From positions 1,054,001-1,118,000 of the forward strand of contig NZ_JANHAU010000001.1 in assembly GCF_024464185.1 (NCBI RefSeq): a stretch of DNA of 64,000 nt. Reading direction: 5' to 3'. The stretch's first letter is position 1, and the number at the start of each line of letters is the position of its first letter. The translations under genes were made by a program, and so were the position numbers. Positions 53,217 to 62,091 of this stretch are shown piece by piece. Origin of the DNA: Haloarchaeobius salinus. Its GTDB lineage: Archaea > Halobacteriota > Halobacteria > Halobacteriales > Natrialbaceae. Below the pieces are notes generated by a model that was not told where the DNA came from, made no database searches, and saw only the letters and a list, made by a program, of their open reading frames with translations.

Positions 53217-54257
53217 ATGGAGACGGAACACGCCTGCACCGTCGGCGACGCCCGAGACATGACGACGCTCGCGACCGACTCGGTCGACCTGGTCGTCACG
53301 TCGCCACCGTACCCGATGATAGAGATGTGGGACGAGACGTTCGCGTCGCTGAACCCGGCAGTCGGCGACGCGCTCGACGCCGGCGACGGCGAGCGGGCGT
53401 TCTCGCTGATGCACGACGAACTCGCGGCGGTGTGGGCGGAGCTCTCTCGGGTGGTCCGCCCCGGCGGCATCGTCTGCTGCAACGTCGGGGACGCCGTCCG
53501 GACGCTCGACGGCAGCTTCTCGCAGTACGCGAACCACGCCCGCGTGACCGCCGACATGCGCGAGCTGGGGTTCCGACCGCTGCCCGACGTGCTCTGGCGC
53601 AAGCCCACGAACAAGGCGAACAAGTTCATGGGCTCGGGGATGCTCCCGACGAACGCCTACGTCACCCTCGAACACGAGTACGTGCTGGTGTTCCGCAACG
53701 GGGCGGACACCCGGCAGTTCGAACCGGGGGCCGACCGACGGTACGAGAGCGCCTACTTCTGGGAGGAGCGCAACGACTGGTTCTCCGACGTCTGGACGGA
53801 CCTCACCGGGGCCACGCAGGAACGGCACGTCGACGACGCGGTCCGGGACCGCTCGGCCGCGTTCCCGTTCGCGCTCCCCTACCGGCTCGTGAACATGTAC
53901 TCCATCTACGGCGACACCGTGCTCGACCCGTTCTGGGGCACCGGGACGACCACGCTGGCGGCGATGCTCGCCGGTCGAAACTCCCACGGATACGAGCTGG
54001 ACGCGGGCTTCGCGGCCGCGTTCGACGACCGGCTCGAGGACCTGCCGGCGCGCTCCAGTGCGCTGGTCGACGACCGGCTCGACCGCCATCGCGGCTTCGT
54101 CGAGGACTGTCGTGACGAGGGCGACACGCTCGGCTACGACGCCGAGCACTACGAGTTCCCGGTGCGGACGAAGCAGGAGCGGCGCATCCGGTTCTACGAT
54201 GTCACCGGCGTCGAGGAGACCGACGACGGCTACCGGGTCTCGTACGACCCACGGTGA
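53217..54257 (+). CDS. Site-specific DNA methyltransferase, probable orphan CTAG (Zim-like)
   Basis: 346 residues. Motif IV is TSPPYPMIEMWDE (SPPY, as in N4-cytosine methylases) at about residue 30, and motif I is LDPFWGTGTTTLAAMLAGR near residue 245, so the order is that of the beta class. DVLWRKPTNKANKFMGSGML and LEHEYVLVFRNG fit the haloarchaeal Zim family, known for CTAG methylation. No restriction gene is near, so it is an orphan. The start METEHACTVG at 53217 is preferred to the longer ORF. Confidence 0.85.
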   Translation: METEHACTVGDARDMTTLATDSVDLVVTSPPYPMIEMWDETFASLNPAVGDALDAGDGERAFSLMHDELAAVWAELSRVVRPGGIVCCNVGDAVRTLDGSFSQYANHARVTADMRELGFRPLPDVLWRKPTNKANKFMGSGMLPTNAYVTLEHEYVLVFRNGADTRQFEPGADRRYESAYFWEERNDWFSDVWTDLTGATQERHVDDAVRDRSAAFPFALPYRLVNMYSIYGDTVLDPFWGTGTTTLAAMLAGRNSHGYELDAGFAAAFDDRLEDLPARSSALVDDRLDRHRGFVEDCRDEGDTLGYDAEHYEFPVRTKQERRIRFYDVTGVEETDDGYRVSYDPR

Positions 54258-54264
54258 CCGCTGG

Positions 54265-55002
54265 TCAGAGCAGCGTCGAGAGCACGAACAGCGCGAGGGG
54301 AACGCCCATGATGGCCGCCGCCCTCGGGCGGTCGATGTCCGCCTCGATGGAGAGCCCGGCCGAGAGGATGTACAGCTGCCAGGCGGCGGTGAGCACCGTC
54401 GCGAGCGCGATGTACGGTTCGACGGGAGCGATGGCGGTCCTGACCGCTTCGGGGGCAGTTTCTAGGTTCGTGATCGTCACGTCCGCGAGTGCGAACTGGA
54501 GGATGGCGATCCCGGCGACGAGCCGTCCGAACTCGGGAACTGCGGCCCAGCCCGCGACCGAGAACGAACCCGAGAGGCTGGTGTCGCCACCGGCGAGCAG
54601 TCCTCCCAGGTACACCGTGACGCCGCCCGCGAGCCAGAGCAGGAACGGGGCGACCACCACCGTTCCGAGGAACCCGTTGGCTGCCTCCCGAACGAGCGAG
54701 CCGGCGTCGCGCTCGATCTCGGCGGGCTCCTCGCAGCCTTCGGTGGCCGGGGAGTCGTTGTCGAAGGCGTCGCAGATGCCCTGGGGCGGCCGGTCCGGGT
54801 TGTCGACCATCACGGTCCCGTCGACCGTACCGGCGAGAATGCCGCCGAGGATGGTGACGCCGACGGCGAGTGCGATGGCGAGCCCGACGACGACGAGTGC
54901 CGCCAGGGGAAGTGTCGAGGCGGTCCCGCGGTCCTCGAAGAACGCTCGTGGGTCCAAGAGGAACTGGCGGACGGCGGAGAGCACGGAGTGGAGGGCTGAC
55001 AT
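54265..55002 (-). CDS. Yip1-family membrane protein
   Basis: 245 residues, five or so hydrophobic helices (LAALVVVGLAIALAVGVTIL, then VVVAPFLLWLAGGVTVYLGG, and TVLTAAWQLYILSAGLSIEA). It begins with RQFLLDPRAFFEDRG, typical of Yip1-like haloarchaeal proteins. Function unknown in archaea. A similar gene follows upstream in the same orientation, 52 bp away. Confidence 0.75.
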   Translation of the reverse strand: MSALHSVLSAVRQFLLDPRAFFEDRGTASTLPLAALVVVGLAIALAVGVTILGGILAGTVDGTVMVDNPDRPPQGICDAFDNDSPATEGCEEPAEIERDAGSLVREAANGFLGTVVVAPFLLWLAGGVTVYLGGLLAGGDTSLSGSFSVAGWAAVPEFGRLVAGIAILQFALADVTITNLETAPEAVRTAIAPVEPYIALATVLTAAWQLYILSAGLSIEADIDRPRAAAIMGVPLALFVLSTLL

Positions 55003-55054
55003 CGGTCGGGCGTTGTGGCGGGCTCCCTGAAAACCTTCTCCTTCTTCGGACAGG

Positions 55055-55657
55055 TCAGATAATGTACCACTGTCGGAGCAGCACGCCGATGGCGTGGAAC
55101 GCGCGGAAGCCCATCCCGAAGGCGACGCCGGCCGGGACGATCCCGAGGACGGCCGCCCGTTGCAGGCCGAGGTCGTGGCGGACGGTCAGCCCGACGACGT
55201 AGAGCCCGATGGCCCAGACGCCGACCAGCGACCGGACGTGGGGGTCGGGGACGCCCGCGACGACGCAGGGTGCGGTCGCGTAGCAGAGTATCTGGACGGT
55301 CTCGCTGACGCCGCCGCGGCCGGGCGCGAACGGCGCGAGCAGGACGGTCTGGAGCGCCGCGAGCAGGTGGACCGCCGCCGGAGCCACGAGCAGCACCGCG
55401 ACGCCGAGCCAGAGCGCTGCGGAGAGCGGCTCGCTCCCCGCGATGATCGGGTAGGCGTCGTCGACGAGCGCGAACCGGACGCTCTCCTCGACGAGGACGA
55501 CGACCATGGCGAACACGAGTCCCGGGGCCTGGTCCGAGGGTCCGATTCCGTTCGTGAAGAAGCGCCGTGGCCGGACGAGCACCTCGAACCACGCGCGGGC
55601 CAGCCCGGTGGGGCCACGGGCACGCCCGCCCTCCGGGTCCTCGGTCCACTGGGTCAT
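55055..55657 (-). CDS. Yip1-family membrane protein, second copy
   Basis: 200 residues. VLVRPRRFFTNGIGPSD near the N-terminus parallels the first copy. Helices include LGVAVLLVAPAAVHLLAALQ, AIGLYVVGLTVRHDLGL and a C-terminal VFGMGF-like segment (here VAFGMGFRAFHAIG). The ATG at 55657 is 1 bp after the thymidine kinase stop, so it is almost surely co-translated with that gene. Confidence 0.75.
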   Translation of the reverse strand: MTQWTEDPEGGRARGPTGLARAWFEVLVRPRRFFTNGIGPSDQAPGLVFAMVVVLVEESVRFALVDDAYPIIAGSEPLSAALWLGVAVLLVAPAAVHLLAALQTVLLAPFAPGRGGVSETVQILCYATAPCVVAGVPDPHVRSLVGVWAIGLYVVGLTVRHDLGLQRAAVLGIVPAGVAFGMGFRAFHAIGVLLRQWYII

Positions 55658-55658
55658 G

Positions 55659-56246
55659 TCAGTCGCTCCTGAGCGTGTGACAGCTGCGACAGCGCGCCTC
55701 GTAGGACTCCTCCGCACCGACGACGATGGTCGGGTCGTCGCGGTGGGCGGGCTCGCCGTCGACGAATCGCTGTGTCCGCGTCGCGGGCTCGCCACAGACC
55801 GCACAGATGGCCTGGAGCTTCTCGACGTACTCCGCCGTGGCGAAGAGCTGGGGCATCGGTTCGAACGGCTCGCCGCGGTAGGTCTGGTCGAGCCCGGAGA
55901 CGATGACCCGGCGACCCTCGGCGGCGAGGTGGTCGCAGACCGCCACGAGCGTCCCGTCGAAGAAGTTGCCCTCGTCAATGGCGACGACCTGCTCGCCGTT
56001 CAACTGCTCGACGATGTCCCAGACGCCCTCGCCCTCGGACTCGACGGCGACGGCGTCCCAGCTCCGGCCCTCGTGTGATCCCACGGTGTCCGTGCCGTAC
56101 CGGTCGTCGAGCGCGGGGGTGAAGACCGCCACGTCCTGGCCCGCGATCTCGGCGCGCCGGAGGCGTCGGAGCATCTCCTCGGTCTTGCCCGAGAACATGC
56201 TGCCCGTGATGACCTCCACCCACCCGCTGTTCGTGATGGCGTGCAT
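55659..56246 (-). CDS. tdk: Thymidine kinase
   Basis: 195 residues, TK1-like. P-loop [15 protein letters not shown] at about 12-26, Walker-B/lasso region [30 protein letters not shown], and a zinc site from CAVCG and CRSCH. It phosphorylates thymidine for salvage and complements ThyX de novo synthesis. The start [11 protein letters not shown] at 56246 is favoured because TTTAGTG lies ~25-30 bp upstream, as for a leaderless mRNA; the longer ORF to 56327 would run over it. Confidence 0.93.
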   Translation of the reverse strand: MHAITNSGWVEVITGSMFSGKTEEMLRRLRRAEIAGQDVAVFTPALDDRYGTDTVGSHEGRSWDAVAVESEGEGVWDIVEQLNGEQVVAIDEGNFFDGTLVAVCDHLAAEGRRVIVSGLDQTYRGEPFEPMPQLFATAEYVEKLQAICAVCGEPATRTQRFVDGEPAHRDDPTIVVGAEESYEARCRSCHTLRSD

Positions 56247-56434
56247 CTGCACGGAACCGCGTGAGCCGACACTAAAGACGTTACTCTCTCGGGCCGGTGG
56301 TCGCGTTTCGGCATCGGGAGTTTCCAATCAATGTAAACTCTGGGCCCGGTAGGTGTCGACATCGGCGGACCAACCGGGTGGCGCGGATCCGCCGACAAAG
56401 TGACCGTCCACTCGGCCGTCTCCAGACCAACGCA

Positions 56435-57022
56435 TCACTCCGCACCGACGTTCTCCTGACTCTCGAACGAGGCCGGGTCGGGCTCGATGTTGGCGTACTC
56501 CACCGCTCGTGTCCCGAGCGTCGCCACGCGTTCCGCGAGCCTCTCGTCGACGAACTCGCCGTTCTCGAACGCCTGGGACGCCTGCGGGATGGCGGCCTGA
56601 TGGGGGATGACCCAGGCGTTGAGTGCGCGACAGACCGAGCGGAGGTGTTCGAGTGCGGTCACGGGGAAGTGGCCGCCGGAGACCGCGAGCAGGCCGACGG
56701 TCTTGTCCTCGAACTCGTCGAAGCCGCAGTAGTCGAGCGCGTTCTTCAGCGGCGTGGCGTACGAGCCGTGGTACATCGGCGTGCCGAGGAGGACGGCGTC
56801 GGCCTCCCGTACGGTCCGGGTCAGCTCCGGCACGTCGCCCGCCTCGTCGACGTCGGCATCGTACACCGGCAGGTCGTACTCGCGGAGGTCGACCAGCTCG
56901 GTGGCTCCGCCGGCGTCCTCGGCGGCCGACAACGCGTGACGGAGCGCCCGTCGGGTGTAGCTACCGTCCCTGAGGCTGCCACAGATGGCGATGACCGTGG
57001 GGTCGTCGTCGTCGCTGGACAT
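56435..57022 (-). CDS. NADPH-dependent FMN reductase family protein
   Basis: 195 residues, flavodoxin-like. It begins with VIAICGSLRDGSYTRRALRH (FMN phosphate loop) and has EADAVLLGTPMYHGSYATPL KNAL-type second loop, and KTVGLLAVSGGHFPVTALEH. It reduces FMN or quinone-like substrates with NADPH. The last ~40 residues are helical. Alone, divergent from the FkbM gene with a shared 151 bp region. Confidence 0.88.
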   Translation of the reverse strand: MSSDDDDPTVIAICGSLRDGSYTRRALRHALSAAEDAGGATELVDLREYDLPVYDADVDEAGDVPELTRTVREADAVLLGTPMYHGSYATPLKNALDYCGFDEFEDKTVGLLAVSGGHFPVTALEHLRSVCRALNAWVIPHQAAIPQASQAFENGEFVDERLAERVATLGTRAVEYANIEPDPASFESQENVGAE

Positions 57023-57173
57023 GAACGACGCGAAGACGGCCGCCGTGAAATAGGTCGGTGGCCAACAGAGGTCCTATTTTAATCCTCCGGTCATTTCGAG
57101 ATGTGGGTCACGGGCCGAGTCGACGGGCGATATCGTTGCGAGGTTTATGCGACCGAGACAGGTAGCAGGTGCT

Positions 57174-58085
57174 ATGAGCACCCCAGGCACCAACTACGAA
57201 CACAGCGCTGAACACTCCACCGAGGAGCGGGTCCGGCCGACCGGTCCAGGGGGCGACTTCGCGATGCGAGCCGCGCGATATCCGTTGAAGCTCGCGAAGC
57301 ACGCTCTCTGGCGGTCCGTCGTCGCAAACGAGGCTGTCTCTCGCCTGGTCCTGCCTTCTGTCTCCCGACTGACGACCACGCTAGTGCCAAACTTCCGGCC
57401 TGGCCACCTCCGCCATCGGGACGGTCACTGGTGGCTCGAAGTCGACGGCGAGCGGACGTACGCGCTCCCGGACGTGTCGAGCAACGCGACGAACCTGAAA
57501 CACGGTACAGTCGTCAGGATACTCACCGTCGGCTTCGGCAATGACAGGATGGTCCGCCGGTACGAACTGCCGGGGTTCATCGAACTCGAGGCCGACGACG
57601 TGGTCGTCGATGTCGGTGGCTACGTCGGCACGTTCGCGGCGTACGCCGACACACTAGTCGACACCGTCTACTCGCTCGAACCGGAGCCGCTGACCTTCAG
57701 CTGCCTCTCCCACAACGTCGCCGACCGCGACGACGTACACTCCCACGAGGTCGGGCTCTGGTCCAGCGCCGGCACGATGTCCATCGCGACCGAAGCTGAC
57801 CGCTCCGACACTCACCTTACGGAGGACGGCAACGTCGAGGTCGAGGTGACAACCCTCGAACGCTTCACCGCCGACCAGGACATCGACGAAGTCGACTTCC
57901 TGAAGCTCGACGCCGAAGGGTTCGAACACCATGTCCTCGATGGGATGGGCGACTTGACCGTGCACAAAATCGGCGTCGACTGTGGCGAAGGAGACGCCGA
58001 CAACACCGGCGAGATCCAGTCCCTCCTTGAGGCACGTGGCTACGAGGTTCGAACCGACGGACACCTGCTTTACGCCCGGCTGTAG
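57174..58085 (+). CDS. FkbM-family methyltransferase
   Basis: 303 residues. The SAM-binding strand-loop is DDVVVDVGGYVGTFAAYADT (about residues 142-160), followed by VYSLEPEPLTFSCLSHNVAD and the FkbM end VDFLKLDAEGFEHHVLDGMG. It probably O-methylates a sugar or other small molecule; haloarchaeal copies often accompany glycosylation genes, but none is near here. The start at 57174 has GGTTTATGCG about 30 bp upstream, a plausible TATA box. Convergent with the HTH gene, 1 bp apart. Confidence 0.87.
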   Translation: MSTPGTNYEHSAEHSTEERVRPTGPGGDFAMRAARYPLKLAKHALWRSVVANEAVSRLVLPSVSRLTTTLVPNFRPGHLRHRDGHWWLEVDGERTYALPDVSSNATNLKHGTVVRILTVGFGNDRMVRRYELPGFIELEADDVVVDVGGYVGTFAAYADTLVDTVYSLEPEPLTFSCLSHNVADRDDVHSHEVGLWSSAGTMSIATEADRSDTHLTEDGNVEVEVTTLERFTADQDIDEVDFLKLDAEGFEHHVLDGMGDLTVHKIGVDCGEGDADNTGEIQSLLEARGYEVRTDGHLLYARL

Positions 58086-58086
58086 C

Positions 58087-58860
58087 TCAGAGCTGTATCT
58101 CGGTCGCCTGCTCGCGGTAGGACTCGAACTCATCGCGGAGCCATGCGACCGCGTTCGGGCTGGTGTTCCGCACCACGGCCTGCACGCCGTTCTCGGTGTA
58201 GATGCCGAAACTGGCCTCGGTCGTCCCGTCCTCGTGGTCGACGAGCATCAGCCCGAGCGGTGGGAGCTCGTCGATCTGGTAGATGGTGACGCCGCCGGCG
58301 TCCTCCATGATGTAGTCCGCGTACGTCGTCGCGAGCTCGGTCAACGCGTCCGCGCTGAACACCAGTTCCGTCTCGAGGCCCCCCGATTCGATGCGCTCGT
58401 TGAACGCCTCGACGTACGCGCCGTGGACCGCCGGCGAGACGCCACGCACCCGCTCGGCGGTCGAGACCAGGTCGACAGTCTCCTGCATCGCCTTGTCCGG
58501 TGCGTGGATGTCTGCCTGTGTCACCTCGCCGTCGACGAACATCTCGGGCGGGACGAGGTCCGACCGTGGCAGCGTCGAGAGCCACTCGTCCACCCCGCAG
58601 ATGGCCTCGACCGCGTGCTCGAACCCGTGGAACTGGTCGACGACGAGCCGGCCCGACACGGTCAGCTCGAACCCCTCGTCGCCGCGGTCGACGAGCCCGG
58701 CCATCTCCAGCTCGCGGATGGCCCGACTGACCGTCGAGCGGGCGACGTCACAGTCGGCCGCCAGCTCGGGTTTCTCCTTCGGTTCGTCGTACAGCGACGC
58801 CAGGAACGGCCGGCGCTTCGAGAGAAGCTTCAGCACCTCGCCTACGTCATCGGCACCCAT
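58087..58860 (-). CDS. Haloarchaeal HTH transcriptional regulator with DUF1724-like sensor domain
   Basis: 257 residues. Winged helix at about 1-75: VGEVLKLLSKRRPFLASLYD, LAADCDVARSTVSRAIRELE, GLVDRGDEGFELTVSGRLVV. The remaining ~180 residues form an alpha-beta ligand domain (SPAVHGAYVEAFNERIESGG, then LELVFSADAL-like ETELVFSADALTELATTY and DELPPLGLMLVDHEDGTTEA). This two-domain architecture is common in haloarchaea; ligand and targets are unknown. The start MGADDVGEVL at 58860 follows from the loss of similarity beyond it. Confidence 0.8.
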   Translation of the reverse strand: MGADDVGEVLKLLSKRRPFLASLYDEPKEKPELAADCDVARSTVSRAIRELEMAGLVDRGDEGFELTVSGRLVVDQFHGFEHAVEAICGVDEWLSTLPRSDLVPPEMFVDGEVTQADIHAPDKAMQETVDLVSTAERVRGVSPAVHGAYVEAFNERIESGGLETELVFSADALTELATTYADYIMEDAGGVTIYQIDELPPLGLMLVDHEDGTTEASFGIYTENGVQAVVRNTSPNAVAWLRDEFESYREQATEIQL

Positions 58861-59387
58861 ACGACGAACGTGACGGGCGATTGCTATACCGATTACGGCA
58901 TCCCGGCGGTCACGCCCGCCGGCCCCGGACGAGCTTCTCGCGGTCGAGCCGGACGGCGCAGTCGCCGTCGTGGACGGTGACGGACGCGATCTCTGGGTGT
59001 CGCCGGGCACGGTCGACCGACGGCCCACATGGACAAACACACGCGCCGTGGGCGGTGGGTAAAACCGGTTTTTGAGCTTGGGATAGTTGAAAGGCCCCCC
59101 GGATACAACGTGGAGGTGTGCCCCGTGGCGCTCCGGCCCTCCGGGCCGAAGCCGACCCCACGTCAGTCGTTGCCACGATGCGTGTCGGTCGCCCACCGAC
59201 CCAACCCCACCGCCCTGCGTCCGGGGCACTGCCCAACCCGCTGTCCCCCTGACAGGGTCCCCGCAGCGCACCCGCTTCCCGGTGCACTGCCCTCCAGCCA
59301 TCCATCCGCCACGCCGGAGTCCCCTGCCCACGAACTCCGGCGGGCTCCGTTCTCACGCGACAGCACCGCGAGAAACAGCGTCGCGGT
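58861..59387. other. 527 bp gene-free region with structured DNA
   Basis: Between the HTH gene and the carboxylase gene. It contains AAAACCGGTTTT (59061-59072, palindrome), a CGGCCC-TCC-GGGCCG hairpin (59134-59148) nested in ACGTGG/CCACGT arms (59108-59113 and 59158-59163), and a plus-strand stretch (58887-59062) with good haloarchaeal codon bias but no start codon. Past 59165 the sequence is CCC-rich and shows no ORF. The HTH gene promoter should be near 58861-58900. Confidence 0.4.
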
Positions 59388-61229
59388 CTACTCCACCACG
59401 ACCAGCACGTCGCCCATGTCGACGCTCTGGCCCTCGTCGACGGCGATCTGGGTGACCGTCCCGCCGCGGGAGGCGACCACGTCGTTCTCCATCTTCATGG
59501 CCTCGAGCACGACGAGCACGTCGCCGGCTGCGACCTCGTCGCCCTCGTCGACGTCGACGGAGAGGATGGTACCCTGCATCTCGGCGTTGACCGTCTCGCC
59601 GTCGCCCTCGACCTCGACGCCACCGCCGGACGCGCCGCTCGCGCCGGAGCCGCCGTCGCCGCCGCCACTGCTCCCGCGGGGGCCGCTCGTGCCGCCGACG
59701 GGCATCGCGCCGCGCTCCTCCAGGTTCACGTCGAAGCGCTTGCCGTTGACCTCGACGGTGAACTCGCGCTCGACGACGTCCTCGTCGTCGCCCGCACCGT
59801 CCGTGTCGGAGCCCCACTGCTCCTGGGCCTCCGCGATGCGGTCGTGGTCGAGGTGCTCGTCGAGGTACTTCGTCGTGTGCGTGCCGTGGACGAACGCCTC
59901 GTCGGAGAGCATCAGCCGGTGGAACGGGATGATGGTCGTGACCCCCTCGATGTCGTACTCACGGAGCGCGCGGAGCGAGCGCTCGATGCACTCGTCGCGG
60001 TCGCTCCCGTGGACGATGAGCTTCGCGATCATCGAGTCGTAGTCGGTGACGATCGTATCACCCTGCCGGAGCGCGTCGTCCATCCGGACGCCGATGCCGC
60101 CCGGCGGGTCGTACGTCGCGAGCTTGCCGCCCGGGGCGGGCGCGAACTCGTTGGCGGCGTTCTCGGCGTTGATGCGGAACTCCATCGCGTGCCCGGAGAG
60201 GTCGACGTCGTCCTGTGCGAAGTCGAGCTCCTCGTCGGCGGCGACCTTCAGCTGCCACTTCACGATGTCGATGCCGGTGAGCTCCTCGGTGACGGTGTGT
60301 TCGACCTGGATGCGGGTGTTGACCTCAAGGAAGTAGAAGTTCGCGTCGGGTCCCAGGACCTCGCCGGCCGCGGCGTCGCGTTCCTCCTCCTCGACGAGGA
60401 ACTCGAACGTGCCGGCGTTGTAGTAGCCGGCCGCGTCGGCACCGCGACGGGCGGACGCGCCGATCTCCTCGCGGAGCTCGTCCGAGAGCGCGGGGCTCGG
60501 GCCCTCCTCGATGACCTTCTGGTGGCGGCGCTGGAGCGAGCAGTCGCGCTCGCCGAGGTGGCGGACGTTGCCGTGGTGGTCCGCGAGGATCTGCACCTCG
60601 ATGTGGCGGGGGTTCTCGAGGTACCGTTCGAGGTAGACGTTGTCGTTGTCGAAGTACGCCTCGCCCTCGCGCTTCGCGCTCTCTAACTGGTCGGCGGCCT
60701 CGTCGGCGCTCTCGACGATCTTCATGCCGCGGCCGCCGCCGCCGCCTTCGGCCTTGATGGCGATGGGGTAGCCGTGCTCCTCGCCGAACTCGGTGACCTC
60801 CGCGGGGTCCTCGACGGGGTCGGTCGTCCCGGGGACGATGGGCACGTCGGCCTCGCGCATCGTCTTCCGGGCCTTGGTCTTCTCGCCGAGTTGCTCCATC
60901 GAGTCGGCGGCCGGGCCGACCCAGGTGATGCCCTCCTCGGCCTCGACCTTGCCCGCGAACTCGGCGTTCTCCGCGAGGAAGCCGTAGCCGGGGTGGATAG
61001 CGTCGGCGTCGGCCTTCCTCGCGGCCTCGATGACGGCCTCGTGGTCGAGATAGGAGTCCGCTGCCCGGGCGGGCCCGACGTTGTACGCCTCGTCGGCGTA
61101 GCGGACGTGCCCGGAGTTCTTGTCGGCGTCGCTGTAGACGGCGACGGTCGACACGTTCAGCTCCTCGCAGGCGCGCATGACGCGCACCGCGATCTCCCCT
61201 CGGTTCGCGACGAGAACCTTCCTGAACAT
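59388..61229 (-). CDS. pccA: Acetyl/propionyl-CoA carboxylase biotin carboxylase and BCCP subunit
   Basis: 613 residues. Biotin carboxylase domain 1-450: [40 protein letters not shown] (ATP grasp), [40 protein letters not shown]. After a linker with [14 protein letters not shown] and a Gly/Ser-rich segment, the C-terminal biotinyl domain carries [14 protein letters not shown] with the biotin Lys at about 579. It carboxylates biotin with bicarbonate and ATP; the transferase subunit is not in this window. TATA candidate ATACAATAAGG on the minus strand, 25-38 bp before the start. Confidence 0.94.
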   Translation of the reverse strand: MFRKVLVANRGEIAVRVMRACEELNVSTVAVYSDADKNSGHVRYADEAYNVGPARAADSYLDHEAVIEAARKADADAIHPGYGFLAENAEFAGKVEAEEGITWVGPAADSMEQLGEKTKARKTMREADVPIVPGTTDPVEDPAEVTEFGEEHGYPIAIKAEGGGGGRGMKIVESADEAADQLESAKREGEAYFDNDNVYLERYLENPRHIEVQILADHHGNVRHLGERDCSLQRRHQKVIEEGPSPALSDELREEIGASARRGADAAGYYNAGTFEFLVEEEERDAAAGEVLGPDANFYFLEVNTRIQVEHTVTEELTGIDIVKWQLKVAADEELDFAQDDVDLSGHAMEFRINAENAANEFAPAPGGKLATYDPPGGIGVRMDDALRQGDTIVTDYDSMIAKLIVHGSDRDECIERSLRALREYDIEGVTTIIPFHRLMLSDEAFVHGTHTTKYLDEHLDHDRIAEAQEQWGSDTDGAGDDEDVVEREFTVEVNGKRFDVNLEERGAMPVGGTSGPRGSSGGGDGGSGASGASGGGVEVEGDGETVNAEMQGTILSVDVDEGDEVAAGDVLVVLEAMKMENDVVASRGGTVTQIAVDEGQSVDMGDVLVVVE

Positions 61230-61309
61230 TCTTGCCGGAAGTGTCTCGGACGACGCACCTTATTGTATCGGTTTTTGCCACCCCCGTCAACGACCGGTGG
61301 CAGCCGGGT

Positions 61310-61981
61310 TCACGGCCGGGCGCTGCGCCGGTCGACGAGCCGCCCGAACACCGCCGCTTCCGCCTTCCGGAGCAGGTTCGACGCCGTCGAGGGGGCACAG
61401 TCCAGTGCCGCGGCGACGGCCTCGAGGTCGCCCTCGCGGGGGACCGCGTAGTAGCCGACCTCGACGGCGACGTGGACCGCCTCGCGCTGGCGCTCGGTCA
61501 GCGCCCCCACCAGCGACGGCCGGCGCGTGTCGTACTCGCCGATGCCACGCACGTCGACCTCGAAGCTCTCCGGAAGGCCGTCGAGCATCGTCCGGAGGTC
61601 GTCGCCCTCGCCGATGACGGTCATGCCCATCGCGGCCTCGCGGTCGTAGGTGATCGGCGGGACGACGACGAGGTTGAGCGCGGCGAAGGCGGCCCGCCAG
61701 TCCCGGTCGTCCTCCCGGGTGTCCTGGCAGACGTACACGTAGAACGACTCGTCGTCGACGTCGGTGATGTCGTACCAGCGGATGGAGTCGACGCCGTCGA
61801 TGACGGGCTCGTAGCGCTCGCGGTCGGCGACGACGTAGAACAGCTCGTACTCGACGTCCTGCTCCTGGACGACGTGCCAGGTCTGGAGCTCCTCGTACTG
61901 CACCACGTCCTCGTGGCGGATGAACTCCTGCATCGGGTGCAGCCAGTCGTCGGGCTGTCGGATGCGCACGTCGAGGTACTT
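61310..61981 (-). CDS. HTH-10 (bat-type) transcriptional regulator
   Basis: 223 residues from a GTG at 61981 (VKYLDVRIRQPDDWLHPMQE). A sensor-like alpha-beta domain (~1-150) with FYVVADRERYEPVIDGVDSI and ESFYVYVCQDTRED is followed by HTH-10: LTERQREAVHVAVEVGYYAV, EAVAAALDCAPSTASNLLRK. An ATG at 62011 would add ten atypical residues. Divergent from the P450 gene, with the shared AT box GAACTTAAACAC between them, and paralogous to the partial regulator at the window end. Confidence 0.85.
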   Translation of the reverse strand, partial: KYLDVRIRQPDDWLHPMQEFIRHEDVVQYEELQTWHVVQEQDVEYELFYVVADRERYEPVIDGVDSIRWYDITDVDDESFYVYVCQDTREDDRDWRAAFAALNLVVVPPITYDREAAMGMTVIGEGDDLRTMLDGLPESFEVDVRGIGEYDTRRPSLVGALTERQREAVHVAVEVGYYAVPREGDLEAVAAALDCAPSTASNLLRKAEAAVFGRLVDRRSARP

Positions 61982-62091
61982 CACGATAGTCGAACTCGTC
62001 CACGTCCACAATTAGAGGTTGTGGTACCGAACTTAAACACGCTAGCCACAGAGACGGTGATGCCATCGACCGGCGTGTGCAACGGTCGGGT

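Noticed and set aside
58861-59387. SRP RNA or RNase P RNA in the gene-free region
   Set aside because: The conserved SRP helix 8 sequence and the RNase P core sequences such as GAGGAAAGTCC and ACAGAA were not found on either strand.
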